DNA of 64,000 bases from an uncultured Pseudomonadales bacterium (GTDB lineage: Bacteria; Pseudomonadota; Gammaproteobacteria; Pseudomonadales; Pseudohongiellaceae): assembly GCA_943789335.1 (NCBI GenBank), contig CALSTS010000001.1:124001-188000 (forward strand), given 5' to 3'. The position numbers were made by a program, and so were the translations under genes. How positions within the stretch are numbered: position 1 is the stretch's first letter; each line of letters starts with the position of its first letter. The notes below the pieces were generated by a model. It searched no databases and was not told where the DNA came from. It saw nothing but the letters and a program-made list of their open reading frames with translations. This document shows, piece by piece, positions 28,393 through 38,751 of this stretch.

Positions 28393-31224
28393 ATGGACGA
28401 AATCATTGTCAGGGGAGCCCGCACTCACAACCTGAAAAATATCGATGTAACAATCCCCCGGGATAAGCTGGTTGTCATCACTGGGCTGTCTGGCTCTGGC
28501 AAATCATCCTTAGCATTCGATACCTTATATGCAGAAGGTCAGCGTCGTTATGTAGAGTCTCTGTCTACTTATGCGCGCCAATTTTTATCGATGATGGATA
28601 AACCGGACATGGACCAGATTTCTGGCTTGTCACCCGCTATTTCAATTGAGCAAAAATCCACTTCACATAATCCGCGTTCTACCGTTGGCACCATTACGGA
28701 AATTTACGATTATCTGCGACTATTATTTGCCCGTGCCGGAGACCCTTATTGCCCCGATCACGACCTCAAGCTGGAGGCTCAAACAGTCAGCCAAATGGTT
28801 GATCAGGTACTCGCTTTACCCGAAGGCACCCCAATGATGCTGTTAGCGCCAGTCATACGCGAACGTAAAGGCGAGCATGTTCATATTTTTCATGAATTAA
28901 AAGCCGGCGGTTTTATACGAGCCAGAGTAGACGGCATCGTCACTGAGTTAGATTACCCGCCAGATCTGGAAAAAAATAAAAAACATACGATTGAAGTAGT
29001 CATTGACCGCTTTAAAGTTCGACCTGATTTAATGCAGCGTCTGGCCGAGTCTTTTGAAACTGCTCTGCAAATTGCTGGCGGGCTTGCTATTGCCTCTTAT
29101 ATGGATGAGGGCGCTGGCGATGATCTAGTATTCTCATCTCTTTTTGCCTGCCCTGAGTGTGGCCATAGTATTACTGAGCTAGAACCCAGGCTGTTTTCCT
29201 TTAATAACCCAGCTGGTGCTTGCGGCGCATGTGATGGTCTAGGCATGAAGCAATATTTTGATCAGGCTAAGATTATTATTGATGAAGAACATTCCCTGGC
29301 AGAAGGCGCAGTACGCGGCTGGGACAGACGCAATATTTATTATTTCCAGTTGCTTAAATCTCTGGCAGACCATTATGGATTTGCTGTCGAAGTACCGTAT
29401 AACAAGCTTAGTAAAAAGCACCAAGACCTGATTTTATTTGGCAGCGGGAAGACTGAAATTGAATTCACCTTCATTAATGAAAAAGGTAAAACCTATATTA
29501 ATCGCAAACCATTTGAAGGCATCTTACCCAACATGGAACGTCGTTATCGTGAAACTGAATCACAAATGGTGCGCGAAGAACTAGCAAAGTATCTCAATTC
29601 ACAACCCTGCCCAGATTGTAATGGCACACGCCTGCGCCGAGATGCCCGGCATGTATTAATCAACAGAAAGAATTTACCGGCCATCACAGCCATGACCATT
29701 GGCAAAGCCGCCAATTATTTCGACACCCTTAATTTAAAAGGTAAAAAGGCCAAAATTGCAGAAAAAATACTTAAGGAGATTCAAGACCGTCTTAAGTTTC
29801 TGGTCGATGTCGGTCTGAATTATCTGACTTTAAGCCGAAGCGCCGAAACCTTATCTGGCGGTGAAGCTCAGCGTATTCGCTTGGCAAGCCAGATAGGTGC
29901 GGGTCTGGTTGGCGTTATGTATATTCTGGACGAACCTTCAATCGGGCTGCATCAACGCGATAATGACCGTTTATTAAATACCCTGCGCCACCTGCGTGAT
30001 ATTGGCAATACCGTTATCGTCGTTGAACATGATGAGGAAGCCATCCGCAGTGCCGATCATGTTATTGATATTGGCCCAGGTGCCGGCGTGCATGGTGGCG
30101 AAATTGTTGCCCAAGGGACTTACGAAGATATAAAAAAATCTGCAAAGTCTTTGACCGGTCAATACCTGTCCGGCAAAAAGAAAATTGAAACACCTACAAA
30201 GCGTATTAAGGCCACTGCAGATAGGCTCTTGGTCTTATCAGGGGCCTCCGGTAATAATTTAAAATCGATAAATCTGGAAATCCCTTTAGGCTTAATGACT
30301 TGTGTTACTGGGGTATCCGGTTCAGGTAAATCCACCTTAATTAACAATACACTTTATCCGCTTGCTGCTACTGCCTTAAATGGCGCCACGACGCTGAACG
30401 CGGCTAAGTATAAAAAAATTCAAGGCTTAGACCTTTTAGATAAAGTCGTCGATATCAATCAGAGCCCCATTGGTAGAACGCCGCGTAGTAACCCTGCTAC
30501 TTACACTGGCATATTCACTCCAGTGCGTGAGCTTTTCGCTGCGACTCAGGAATCTCGCGCTCGTGGTTACAAACCAGGGCGTTTTTCTTTTAATGTTAAA
30601 GGTGGACGTTGTGAAGCTTGCCAGGGCGATGGCCTAGTAAAAGTCGAAATGCATTTCTTGCCTGACGTTTATGTTGCCTGCGATGTTTGCAGAAGCATGC
30701 GCTATAACCGTGAGACTTTAGAAGTTAAATACAAAGGTAAAAACATTTTTGAAGTTCTGGATATGACTATTGAAGATGCGCGTGAGTTTTTTGATCCAGT
30801 TCCTGTTATCGCCCGCAAGTTACAAACTTTAATTGAAGTTGGTCTGTCTTATGTGAAACTGGGTCAGGCAGCAACTACCTTATCCGGCGGTGAAGCTCAG
30901 CGTGTCAAACTAGCCAAGGAGTTATCCAAAAGAGACACGGGGCAGACGCTTTATATTCTGGACGAGCCAACTACAGGTTTGCATTTTTATGATATCCAGC
31001 AATTACTAAATGTCTTACATCGATTGCGTGATGACGGAAATACTATTGTCGTCATTGAACATAATCTTGATGTGATAAAAACTGCTGACTGGGTAATAGA
31101 TCTTGGACCAGAGGGTGGAGATGGTGGCGGTCAAATTATTGCGACCGGCACCCCAGAGCAAGTTGCCAAGATCAAGCAATCCTTCACCGGGCATTATTTA
31201 GCCAAAATATTAAGCGGCTCCTAA
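28393..31224 (+). CDS. uvrA: Excinuclease ABC subunit A
   Basis: 943 residues, normal length. UvrA is the DNA-damage sensor of nucleotide excision repair. It has two ABC ATPase modules: Walker [15 protein letters not shown] (residue 31 onward) and [15 protein letters not shown], two LSGGEAQR signatures, and two C4 zinc fingers (CPECGHSI with [16 protein letters not shown] with CDVC). The start ATG 28393 matches the family N-terminus [17 protein letters not shown] weak hairpin with GGCTTT follows at about 31243-31276. Confidence 0.97.
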   Translation: MDEIIVRGARTHNLKNIDVTIPRDKLVVITGLSGSGKSSLAFDTLYAEGQRRYVESLSTYARQFLSMMDKPDMDQISGLSPAISIEQKSTSHNPRSTVGTITEIYDYLRLLFARAGDPYCPDHDLKLEAQTVSQMVDQVLALPEGTPMMLLAPVIRERKGEHVHIFHELKAGGFIRARVDGIVTELDYPPDLEKNKKHTIEVVIDRFKVRPDLMQRLAESFETALQIAGGLAIASYMDEGAGDDLVFSSLFACPECGHSITELEPRLFSFNNPAGACGACDGLGMKQYFDQAKIIIDEEHSLAEGAVRGWDRRNIYYFQLLKSLADHYGFAVEVPYNKLSKKHQDLILFGSGKTEIEFTFINEKGKTYINRKPFEGILPNMERRYRETESQMVREELAKYLNSQPCPDCNGTRLRRDARHVLINRKNLPAITAMTIGKAANYFDTLNLKGKKAKIAEKILKEIQDRLKFLVDVGLNYLTLSRSAETLSGGEAQRIRLASQIGAGLVGVMYILDEPSIGLHQRDNDRLLNTLRHLRDIGNTVIVVEHDEEAIRSADHVIDIGPGAGVHGGEIVAQGTYEDIKKSAKSLTGQYLSGKKKIETPTKRIKATADRLLVLSGASGNNLKSINLEIPLGLMTCVTGVSGSGKSTLINNTLYPLAATALNGATTLNAAKYKKIQGLDLLDKVVDINQSPIGRTPRSNPATYTGIFTPVRELFAATQESRARGYKPGRFSFNVKGGRCEACQGDGLVKVEMHFLPDVYVACDVCRSMRYNRETLEVKYKGKNIFEVLDMTIEDAREFFDPVPVIARKLQTLIEVGLSYVKLGQAATTLSGGEAQRVKLAKELSKRDTGQTLYILDEPTTGLHFYDIQQLLNVLHRLRDDGNTIVVIEHNLDVIKTADWVIDLGPEGGDGGGQIIATGTPEQVAKIKQSFTGHYLAKILSGS

Positions 31225-31242
31225 TTTTTAAATGAAAATAAA

Positions 31243-31276
31243 AAAGCCCTGGAAACTATACGAACCCAAGGCTTTA
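31243..31276 (+). terminator. Weak hairpin after uvrA
   Basis: AAAGCC and TGG pair with CCA and GGCTTT, with one mismatch or bulge and a loop of about 15 bases. It lies between convergent uvrA and the DUF3237 gene. It is likely a terminator for one or both, but less regular than others in this window. Confidence 0.45.
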
Positions 31277-31293
31277 GACATTCTTTTATAAAG

Positions 31294-31809
31294 TTATAAA
31301 ATTTGGAATATATCGTAAAAAATTCCGTTAGCAAAATCGCCACCTTCCAGATAACCTTGGCCGACTGCTACGATATGATTTAGCCAATCATACTTTTCTG
31401 ATGCTGTTTGGAAATTAGGCGTTACCTTCCAATAAAGGCCTGAATCAGTTTCATGCATTACCCCAACATAACTTAAATAAATATATTCACCATCGTCTGT
31501 TTGAAGTGTTACACGAACATCCAGACTACTGTGTCCTGACACTGTAGTCATCCAGTCTGCGCCACCAGGAAGAATTGTTCCATTTAATCCCGGGCCCGAA
31601 AAAGTCCCACCTCCGAGCGGCGCAATTTGAGTATTGCCAGCATTCATGGGTGCACCCCCTAACTGTAAAACCATACTCATAATAAATTCTGATTCAAGTG
31701 TGGTTTGAGCAGTTTGTGCTGAAGTAGCAGGACCTATTAATAATGCTGTTAAGCTTAATAAAAGCGCAGCAAGTTTGGTAAATTTAGGCATAATTGATTG
31801 TTTATACAT
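31294..31809 (-). CDS. Exported DUF3237 family protein
   Basis: 171 residues from ATG 31809, which follows GGGAGT at a good spacing; a start 12 bases upstream is less likely. The N-terminal signal peptide is FTKLAALLLSLTALLIGPAT ending SAQ. The mature part matches DUF3237 (UPF0311): LESEFIMSMVLQLG, the Gly-rich GGTFSGPGLNGTILPGGADW, and LDVRVTLQTDDGEYIYLSY. Members form a small beta barrel; their role is unknown, although some are linked to aromatic or steroid breakdown. Having a signal peptide is less usual for the family. Confidence 0.8.
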   Translation of the reverse strand: MYKQSIMPKFTKLAALLLSLTALLIGPATSAQTAQTTLESEFIMSMVLQLGGAPMNAGNTQIAPLGGGTFSGPGLNGTILPGGADWMTTVSGHSSLDVRVTLQTDDGEYIYLSYVGVMHETDSGLYWKVTPNFQTASEKYDWLNHIVAVGQGYLEGGDFANGIFYDIFQIL

Positions 31810-32010
31810 CTTTACTCCCATTGAATTTAAAGCTGTTTCAGCCTGTTGTTAGTTTGTTGAATAGTTTAAAAAAAAGATTTATAGATAAATCATACAAGCG
31901 CAGCATATTATGTCTTTCACTAAAAAATGTCACCTTACTTAACTATTTTACTTGTTAGAATACTGAGCAAATTAATAGTAAATGTACTCAAAAAATAAAG
32001 AGAATAAGCC

Positions 32011-32661
32011 ATGAATGTTATTTTGCACTATATCGCAGATCCTCTTTGTGGTTGGTGTTTTGGCGCTGCTCCCTTACTAGCCGCCAGCCAGAAAGTAGAA
32101 AATCTACCTATCCAGTTACATCTTGGAGGGCTTTTTAGCGCACCCAATAATCAACAGGTTGATGCAGCAATGGTTCGCTACATTATGAGTCACCATGAAC
32201 GGATCACCCAACTTACTAATCAAACGCCTGCTGAAAAAATGAGCCAGCTGTTAAATAGCGGTACAGCAGTGCTGGATTCCACACCTCCCATTAAAGCTTG
32301 CCTTGCTGCAGAGCAAGCTGGAGGAAATATTCTGAGCTACTACCAAGCTCTAATTAAGGCTCATTTTATAGATGGCTTGCGCATTGCTGAAGAAGAAACC
32401 TTGGTTCAAATTGCTGCTGAATGTGGTATTAATATTGATGATTTTCAAAACGCATTTAACGTTTTAAGTGAAGCTGCGGTTGTTAAGCACATTAATGATA
32501 GCCGGATCTTACTTCAAACTATTGGCGGGCAAGGTTTTCCAACTTTTGTCCTTGAGCAAAATGGGAAGCTGAAAATGCTGAATCATCAAAGACTTTTCAA
32601 TAATCCAACTGGCTGGCAAGAGAGTTTAAATGATATATTGATCAACGAGACAATCCAGTAA
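32011..32661 (+). CDS. DsbA-family (FrnE-like) thioredoxin-fold oxidoreductase
   Basis: 216 residues without a signal peptide, so cytosolic. The active site near the N-terminus is DPLCGWCFGAAP, a CxxC thioredoxin motif, and a helical insert follows. The cis-Pro loop is GQGFPTFVLEQ. This is the DsbA/FrnE-like group, proposed disulfide isomerases or glutathione-type oxidoreductases. A second member (CSWC) is encoded at 61.4 kb. It stands just upstream of the PQQ dehydrogenase array, separated by 94 bases, and could share its promoter region. Confidence 0.82.
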   Translation: MNVILHYIADPLCGWCFGAAPLLAASQKVENLPIQLHLGGLFSAPNNQQVDAAMVRYIMSHHERITQLTNQTPAEKMSQLLNSGTAVLDSTPPIKACLAAEQAGGNILSYYQALIKAHFIDGLRIAEEETLVQIAAECGINIDDFQNAFNVLSEAAVVKHINDSRILLQTIGGQGFPTFVLEQNGKLKMLNHQRLFNNPTGWQESLNDILINETIQ

Positions 32662-32755
32662 GCCATATCACTAACTCAAAAAGTACTACTGAGCAACGAT
32701 GATTTGGGGCACTTAAAAAAGATAACTTTTAAAATTATAATTAACGAGAAAAACC

Positions 32756-34555
32756 ATGCGCACACTTCAAGAGAAAAATAATAATAGATACGTATCAGCT
32801 AAATTCAAATTTATCATTAGCATGCTGTTTAGTTGTTTTTTGTTTGAACTAGCACTCGCAGCTGATGAGCCTTCTCAGATTGAAGGTGGACCTTTATTAA
32901 ATCCCCTCTTTGAAAATTTTACACCTGTCACCGATGCAATGTTACAAAACCCTGATCCTGCGGATTGGCTAATGTGGCGTCGCACTCTAAATTCATGGGG
33001 TCATAGCCCTTTAGATCAGATTAATGCGGATAATGTTGACGAACTACGTATGGTATGGATTAGAGGCCTAGATGATGGCATCCAAGAAGGCACGGCCTTG
33101 GTACACGATGGCATCATGTTTTTTCCGAATCCGATGGATGTTGTTCAGGCTATTGATATCAATACCGGTGACCTGATTTGGGAATACCGCCGTCGTTTGC
33201 CGAATGACCTGGAGGATTATTTCCCGGTTCCTTCTATTAACCGCAACCTCTCTATTTTTGGAGACCTGATCATCGATACCAGTGCCGATGATTATATTTA
33301 TGCGCTTAATGCCTATACCGGTGAATTGGTCTGGGAAACTCAGATTTTGGACTATCATCAAGGTGCTCAACAAACATCAGGCCCAATAATTGCCAATAGT
33401 ATGGCTATTTCAGGCCGGGGTTGTGAACCAGAAGGCAGCCCTGATGCCTGTATCATGACAGCCCATGACGCCACAACTGGACGAGAAATCTGGCGCACAA
33501 GCACGATCGCCCGCGTGGGAGAGGAAAATGGTGATAGCTGGGGTGACATGCTCGATAGCGAACGCTGGCATGTCGGCACATGGCTGGTGCCTTCTTATGA
33601 CCCTGAATTGAATCTGGTCTACTTTGGTACATCTGTGACTTCACCAGCACCAAAATACATCATGGCAGGCAATGAATATAAATACCTCTATCATAATTCC
33701 ACCCTGGCACTAGATGCCGATACTGGTGAGATGGTTTGGTATTACCAGCACCTTGTAGATCATTGGGATTACGACTTCCCTTTTGAAAGACTACTGGTCG
33801 ACACTGCCGTGGCGCCAGATCCTGATACGGTTGAATGGATCAATCCGGATATCGAACCGGGTGAAGTCCGTAAGGTATTGACTGGCATTCCCGGCAAACC
33901 AGGACTGATGTATACCCTAGACCGAGAGACTGGCGAGTTCCTCTGGGCCAGCCCAGTGGTATACCAGAATCTGATAGACAATATTGATGGTCTTACAGGT
34001 GAAGTTTCACTGAATCCAGAAACCCTGTTTACTGAAATTGGGCAGACAGTTTTTACCTGTGGCGGTGAAGCTCGTGGCTGGCCTTCCGGGACCTATAGCC
34101 CAAGCACCAATATGATGTACTACTCACTGCATCGGGGTTGTGGCGAAGTGACCTCTACTATGGGCGAACCTAGCCTAGATAACCTTTATGGAATTGCTGG
34201 TTTCACCTCCAACCTTCCATTACCAGATGGAACTCCGACCCTTAACACTGTTACCGCAATTTCTGCAGAGACTGGGGCGGTGCAGTGGGCCTATGAGCAA
34301 GAAGCCCTTATGTTGTCTCTGATGTCGACCGACGGGGGGCTAATTTTTGGCGGCGACGATAACGGCCGCATGAAAGCTATTGACCAGCGTACTGGCGAAT
34401 TACTCTGGGAAATCAATGTGGGTTCCACTGTAAGCGGCTATCCGTCTACTTTCATGGCCGGTGGTAAACAATACATCGCATTTAGTACTGGGCTGTCGCT
34501 TTATGCCGGTGCTACCGATGCTAATCTTTTGTTTGTCTTCTCACTTCCCGATTAA
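32756..34555 (+). CDS. PQQ-dependent dehydrogenase, copy 1 of 3
   Basis: 599 residues with a signal peptide (FIISMLFSCFLFELALA), so periplasmic. The eight-bladed propeller is visible from repeated tryptophan-docking motifs such as ALDADTGEMVWYYQHLVDHW. A Cys pair occurs in GRGCEPEGSPDACIM. The motif HWDYDFPFE carries the probable catalytic Asp followed two residues later by another Asp. There is no haem c domain, so electrons would pass to a separate cytochrome that is not in this window. Substrate is not assignable; family members oxidise alcohols, aldehydes or sugars. Copy 1 is more diverged at DNA level than copies 2 and 3. Confidence 0.9.
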   Translation: MRTLQEKNNNRYVSAKFKFIISMLFSCFLFELALAADEPSQIEGGPLLNPLFENFTPVTDAMLQNPDPADWLMWRRTLNSWGHSPLDQINADNVDELRMVWIRGLDDGIQEGTALVHDGIMFFPNPMDVVQAIDINTGDLIWEYRRRLPNDLEDYFPVPSINRNLSIFGDLIIDTSADDYIYALNAYTGELVWETQILDYHQGAQQTSGPIIANSMAISGRGCEPEGSPDACIMTAHDATTGREIWRTSTIARVGEENGDSWGDMLDSERWHVGTWLVPSYDPELNLVYFGTSVTSPAPKYIMAGNEYKYLYHNSTLALDADTGEMVWYYQHLVDHWDYDFPFERLLVDTAVAPDPDTVEWINPDIEPGEVRKVLTGIPGKPGLMYTLDRETGEFLWASPVVYQNLIDNIDGLTGEVSLNPETLFTEIGQTVFTCGGEARGWPSGTYSPSTNMMYYSLHRGCGEVTSTMGEPSLDNLYGIAGFTSNLPLPDGTPTLNTVTAISAETGAVQWAYEQEALMLSLMSTDGGLIFGGDDNGRMKAIDQRTGELLWEINVGSTVSGYPSTFMAGGKQYIAFSTGLSLYAGATDANLLFVFSLPD

Positions 34556-34700
34556 GTCTTTATTTAAATTTGGAATGTAAAGAACCAGACGCTATCATCA
34601 ATCACTTAAATTAATTTATATAGATAGTTTTACTGCTCATCTAGAGCGCTTGTAAGTAGAGTGCTTGGAAAAGAGCTCAATTCGTCAGTAGGGGGAAACC

Positions 34701-36506
34701 GTGCAATACCAAAGCAATGATAATAACCACCTGAACAATAACTTATTAAAAATCCAGCTAAAACTGCTACTTTGCGCAGCAGTTATGAGCCCACTTTTAA
34801 TGAACTCAGCAACTGCAGCTGATGAAATTGCTGAATCAAATTCAGCCATGGCTGCTATGGGAAACTTTACCCCGGTCACCGATGAAATGATTCAAAATCC
34901 AGATCCTGCAGACTGGTTAATGTGGCGACGGACCTTAAATTCCTGGGGCCATAGTCCGCTGGACCAGATCAACGCTGATAATGTCGATGAACTTCGTATG
35001 GTTTGGACCCGAGGCTTAGGCGATGGTATTCAGGAAGGTACCGCACTGGTACACGATGGCATCATGTTTTTCCCTAACCCTTGGGATGTCACGCAAGCTA
35101 TCGACATAGAATCCGGTGATCTTATCTGGGAGCACAGACGTCGTCTGCCAGATGAGAGTGAACTTAGACCTTATTTCCCCGTACCAGATATCAATCGTAA
35201 TCTGGCTATTTATGGTGAACTGATCATTGATACCAGTGCCGATGATTATATTTATGCCTTAAATGCACGTACTGGTGAGATGGTTTGGGAAACCCAAATC
35301 TTGGATTATCGTCAAGGTGCACAGCAAACCTCTGGACCTATTATTGCAAACGGCATGGCTATTTCAGGCCGCGGCTGTGAACCTGAAGGCAGTCCAGAAG
35401 CCTGTATTATGACAGCTCATGATGCAACAACTGGCCGGGAAATCTGGCGCACCAGCACAATCGCTCGTATGGGAGAAGAAAACGGTGATAGCTGGGGTGA
35501 CATGTTGGACAGCGAACGTTGGCATGTCGGAACCTGGTTAGTACCTTCTTATGACCCCGAATTGAATCTGGTTTATTTTGGTACTTCTGTTACTTCTCCA
35601 GCTCCAAAATACACAATGGCGGGCAATGAGTACGACTACCTTTATCATAATTCTACTTTAGCGCTTGATGCCGATACTGGTGAGATTGTTTGGTATTACC
35701 AGCATTTAGTCGATCATTGGGATTACGACTTCCCTTTTGAAAGACTTTTAGTTGATACTGCAGTGGCGCCTGATCCTGACAGTGTTAGCTGGATCAACCC
35801 TGATATAGAGCCTGGTGAAGTACGTAAAGTACTGACCGGTATTCCTGGTAAACCCGGCTTGGTATATACCTTGGACAGAGAAACCGGTGAATTCCTTTGG
35901 GCGACAGCAGCTGTTTATCAAAACCTGGTGTCCGATATTGATGTTAATACCGGCGCAGTATCAATTAATCCTGACGTACTATTCACTGAGGTCGGACAGA
36001 CAGTACTGACCTGCGGTGGAATCAGCCGCGGCTGGCCATCAGGGACTTATGACCCTGACAGAAACCTGATGTTTTACCCACTTCAGCATACTTGTGAGAA
36101 TGTTACAGCAACACTGACAGAACCCTCATTGGACAATTTGTATGGACGCTTTGCCCGTGCTGCGGATCGCCCTGATGGTCTGCCAAATCCCCCTAACACT
36201 GTGACTGCCATCTCGGTTGAGACTGGTGAAACCTTATGGGCTTATGAACAAGAAGCAATAATGATGTCCTTGATGTCTACTAGCGGAGATTTAATTTTTG
36301 GGGGTGATAACAATGGACGCATGAAAGCTATCAGCAAAGAAAGTGGCGAAGTCCTTTGGGAAGTTAATCTCGGATCAACGGTTAGTGGCTACCCAACTAC
36401 CTTCATGGTTAACGGCAAACAATATATTTCCGTGAGTACAGGAATTTCGCTTTATGCTGGAGCAACAGATGCCAATAACCTGTTTGTCTTCGCACTGCCT
36501 GATTAA
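34701..36506 (+). CDS. PQQ-dependent dehydrogenase, copy 2 of 3
   Basis: 601 residues. GTG 34701 follows AGGGGGAA at a good distance. The signal region LKLLLCAAVMSPLLMNSATA is followed by a mature protein with the same motifs as copy 1 (WLMWRRTLNSWGHSPLDQIN, GRGCEPEGSPEACIM, HWDYDFPFE). The block 35025-35992 is identical, base for base as read, to the third copy, while the 3' end (36000-36200) differs clearly. A terminator follows at 36547. Differences near the C-terminus (LTCGGISRGWPSGTYDPDRN) may tune the substrate pocket, which in this family is built from these late blades. Confidence 0.9.
   Translation: MQYQSNDNNHLNNNLLKIQLKLLLCAAVMSPLLMNSATAADEIAESNSAMAAMGNFTPVTDEMIQNPDPADWLMWRRTLNSWGHSPLDQINADNVDELRMVWTRGLGDGIQEGTALVHDGIMFFPNPWDVTQAIDIESGDLIWEHRRRLPDESELRPYFPVPDINRNLAIYGELIIDTSADDYIYALNARTGEMVWETQILDYRQGAQQTSGPIIANGMAISGRGCEPEGSPEACIMTAHDATTGREIWRTSTIARMGEENGDSWGDMLDSERWHVGTWLVPSYDPELNLVYFGTSVTSPAPKYTMAGNEYDYLYHNSTLALDADTGEIVWYYQHLVDHWDYDFPFERLLVDTAVAPDPDSVSWINPDIEPGEVRKVLTGIPGKPGLVYTLDRETGEFLWATAAVYQNLVSDIDVNTGAVSINPDVLFTEVGQTVLTCGGISRGWPSGTYDPDRNLMFYPLQHTCENVTATLTEPSLDNLYGRFARAADRPDGLPNPPNTVTAISVETGETLWAYEQEAIMMSLMSTSGDLIFGGDNNGRMKAISKESGEVLWEVNLGSTVSGYPTTFMVNGKQYISVSTGISLYAGATDANNLFVFALPD
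35025..35992 (+). repeat. 968-bp block identical to 37097-38064 (gene conversion)
   Basis: Comparing the two genes base by base I found no difference from GGTATTCAGGAAGG to CTATTCACTGAGGT, including silent positions. Upstream (about 34840-35024) they differ at a number of sites, and downstream they diverge quickly. The constant offset is 2072 bases. This is the footprint of a recent gene conversion or partial duplication. Confidence 0.9.
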
Positions 36507-36546
36507 GCGCTGAAATTAAAAAACATTCTATTAAGTTAGCGAGAAT

Positions 36547-36578
36547 AAAAAGGCCACATAGTGGCCTTTTTATTTTTT
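36547..36578 (+). terminator. Intrinsic terminator after PQQ dehydrogenase copy 2
   Basis: AAAAAGGCCAC pairs with GTGGCCTTTTT around an ATA loop, followed by a T run. An almost identical hairpin (AAAAAGGCCAT stem) follows copy 3, so each of these two genes probably has its own transcript end. Confidence 0.9.
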
Positions 36579-36778
36579 AGCACTATAGCTTACATTATCT
36601 CAATATACTTTTGATATCTGCGGTCTCAGAAGCTATTATCGACCGCTTAATTTCATGGTTATATGGTTATTTAAGGTATTACTACTCTTCACACTTCGAG
36701 TCATGCTTTCACGGTATTCTTTGAAGCCATACTTTGAAGGGTGTGTAAGTCATAAGTATTAAGCACGAGGAAAAAAAT

Positions 36779-38578
36779 ATGTCCCAAGTTAAACATAACA
36801 AGCAAAGTGTAATGAAATCTCCGCTGAAGTTATTACTTTGTGCAGCAATGCTCAGTCCATTGTTCTTAAACTCAGCATCAGCCGCTGAGCAAATTTTAAT
36901 TGCTGAATCAAATTCAGCCATGGCCGCTATGGGAAACTTTACCCCAGTGACCGATGAAATGATTCAAAATCCAGATCCTGCAGACTGGTTAATGTGGCGA
37001 CGGACCTTAAATTCCTGGGGCCATAGTCCGCTGGACCAAATTAACACTGATAATGTCGATGAGCTAAGTTTAGTCTGGGCCCGAGGCTTAGGCGACGGTA
37101 TTCAGGAAGGTACCGCACTGGTACACGATGGCATCATGTTTTTCCCTAACCCTTGGGATGTCACGCAAGCTATCGACATAGAATCCGGTGATCTTATCTG
37201 GGAGCACAGACGTCGTCTGCCAGATGAGAGTGAACTTAGACCTTATTTCCCCGTACCAGATATCAATCGTAATCTGGCTATTTATGGTGAACTGATCATT
37301 GATACCAGTGCCGATGATTATATTTATGCCTTAAATGCACGTACTGGTGAGATGGTTTGGGAAACCCAAATCTTGGATTATCGTCAAGGTGCACAGCAAA
37401 CCTCTGGACCTATTATTGCAAACGGCATGGCTATTTCAGGCCGCGGCTGTGAACCTGAAGGCAGTCCAGAAGCCTGTATTATGACAGCTCATGATGCAAC
37501 AACTGGCCGGGAAATCTGGCGCACCAGCACAATCGCTCGTATGGGAGAAGAAAACGGTGATAGCTGGGGTGACATGTTGGACAGCGAACGTTGGCATGTC
37601 GGAACCTGGTTAGTACCTTCTTATGACCCCGAATTGAATCTGGTTTATTTTGGTACTTCTGTTACTTCTCCAGCTCCAAAATACACAATGGCGGGCAATG
37701 AGTACGACTACCTTTATCATAATTCTACTTTAGCGCTTGATGCCGATACTGGTGAGATTGTTTGGTATTACCAGCATTTAGTCGATCATTGGGATTACGA
37801 CTTCCCTTTTGAAAGACTTTTAGTTGATACTGCAGTGGCGCCTGATCCTGACAGTGTTAGCTGGATCAACCCTGATATAGAGCCTGGTGAAGTACGTAAA
37901 GTACTGACCGGTATTCCTGGTAAACCCGGCTTGGTATATACCTTGGACAGAGAAACCGGTGAATTCCTTTGGGCGACAGCAGCTGTTTATCAAAACCTGG
38001 TGTCCGATATTGATGTTAATACCGGCGCAGTATCAATTAATCCTGACGTACTATTCACTGAGGTAGGACAATCAGTATTTGCCTGTGGCGGCTTAAGCCG
38101 TGGCTGGCCATCAGGCGCTTACAGCCCAGACACTAATGCTATGTATTTCCCCTTAGCACGTCAGTGTCAAACAATCACAGCAACCTTGACTGAGCCATCC
38201 CTGGAAAATCTCTACGGGATTTTTGGCCGAGCTGAAGATCTGCCTGCGGGTCAAGAAACTTCGCCAAACAGTGTGACTGCCATCTCGGTTGAGACTGGTG
38301 AAACCTTATGGACCTACGAGCAAGAAGCAACCATGATGACGCTGCTTTCGACCTCTGGCAGTCTAATTTTCGGTGGTGATAACAATGGCCGCATGAAAGC
38401 TTTTGACCAAGATACTGGAGAAATCTTGTGGGAGATCAACTTGGGTTCTACACTTAGTGGCTACCCAACTACCTTCATGGTCAATGGTAAACAGTATCTA
38501 GCAGTAAGTACTGGTATGTCGATATATGCCGGGGCAACAGATGCTAACAATCTGTTTGTCTTTGCCTTACCTGACTAA
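36779..38578 (+). CDS. PQQ-dependent dehydrogenase, copy 3 of 3
   Basis: 599 residues with signal region LKLLLCAAMLSPLFLNSASA. The middle is identical to copy 2 (37097-38064). The C-terminal part is its own: FACGGLSRGWPSGAYSPDTN, then TLTEPSLENLYGIFGRAEDL. The catalytic-site motif HWDYDFPFE is kept. A 272-bp spacer with a terminator precedes it, so it likely has its own promoter. Three copies with diverged terminal regions and a homogenised core point to specialisation in substrate or regulation. Confidence 0.9.
   Translation: MSQVKHNKQSVMKSPLKLLLCAAMLSPLFLNSASAAEQILIAESNSAMAAMGNFTPVTDEMIQNPDPADWLMWRRTLNSWGHSPLDQINTDNVDELSLVWARGLGDGIQEGTALVHDGIMFFPNPWDVTQAIDIESGDLIWEHRRRLPDESELRPYFPVPDINRNLAIYGELIIDTSADDYIYALNARTGEMVWETQILDYRQGAQQTSGPIIANGMAISGRGCEPEGSPEACIMTAHDATTGREIWRTSTIARMGEENGDSWGDMLDSERWHVGTWLVPSYDPELNLVYFGTSVTSPAPKYTMAGNEYDYLYHNSTLALDADTGEIVWYYQHLVDHWDYDFPFERLLVDTAVAPDPDSVSWINPDIEPGEVRKVLTGIPGKPGLVYTLDRETGEFLWATAAVYQNLVSDIDVNTGAVSINPDVLFTEVGQSVFACGGLSRGWPSGAYSPDTNAMYFPLARQCQTITATLTEPSLENLYGIFGRAEDLPAGQETSPNSVTAISVETGETLWTYEQEATMMTLLSTSGSLIFGGDNNGRMKAFDQDTGEILWEINLGSTLSGYPTTFMVNGKQYLAVSTGMSIYAGATDANNLFVFALPD
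37097..38064 (+). repeat. Second copy of the 968-bp identical block
   Basis: Partner of 35025-35992. Its edges are C to T at 37096/35024 and A to C at 38065/35993. See the entry for the first block. Confidence 0.9.
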
Positions 38579-38593
38579 GAAAAAGTGACTAAG

Positions 38594-38623
38594 AAAAAGG
38601 CCATTTTAAATGGCCTTTTTTTT
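38594..38623 (+). terminator. Intrinsic terminator after PQQ dehydrogenase copy 3
   Basis: AAAAAGGCCAT pairs with ATGGCCTTTTT, followed by extra T residues. It lies 16 bases after the stop codon. Confidence 0.9.
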
Positions 38624-38751
38624 GAAAAAAATTAATAGAATTATTTTAAAGAACTTATACCTACAGTATGTTGAGCTTAGTACTAAAGACCCTAAATACT
38701 AGTATATTTACTTTTTGAGATCATTATTTAAACAGTAATTAGAGCATTTGC

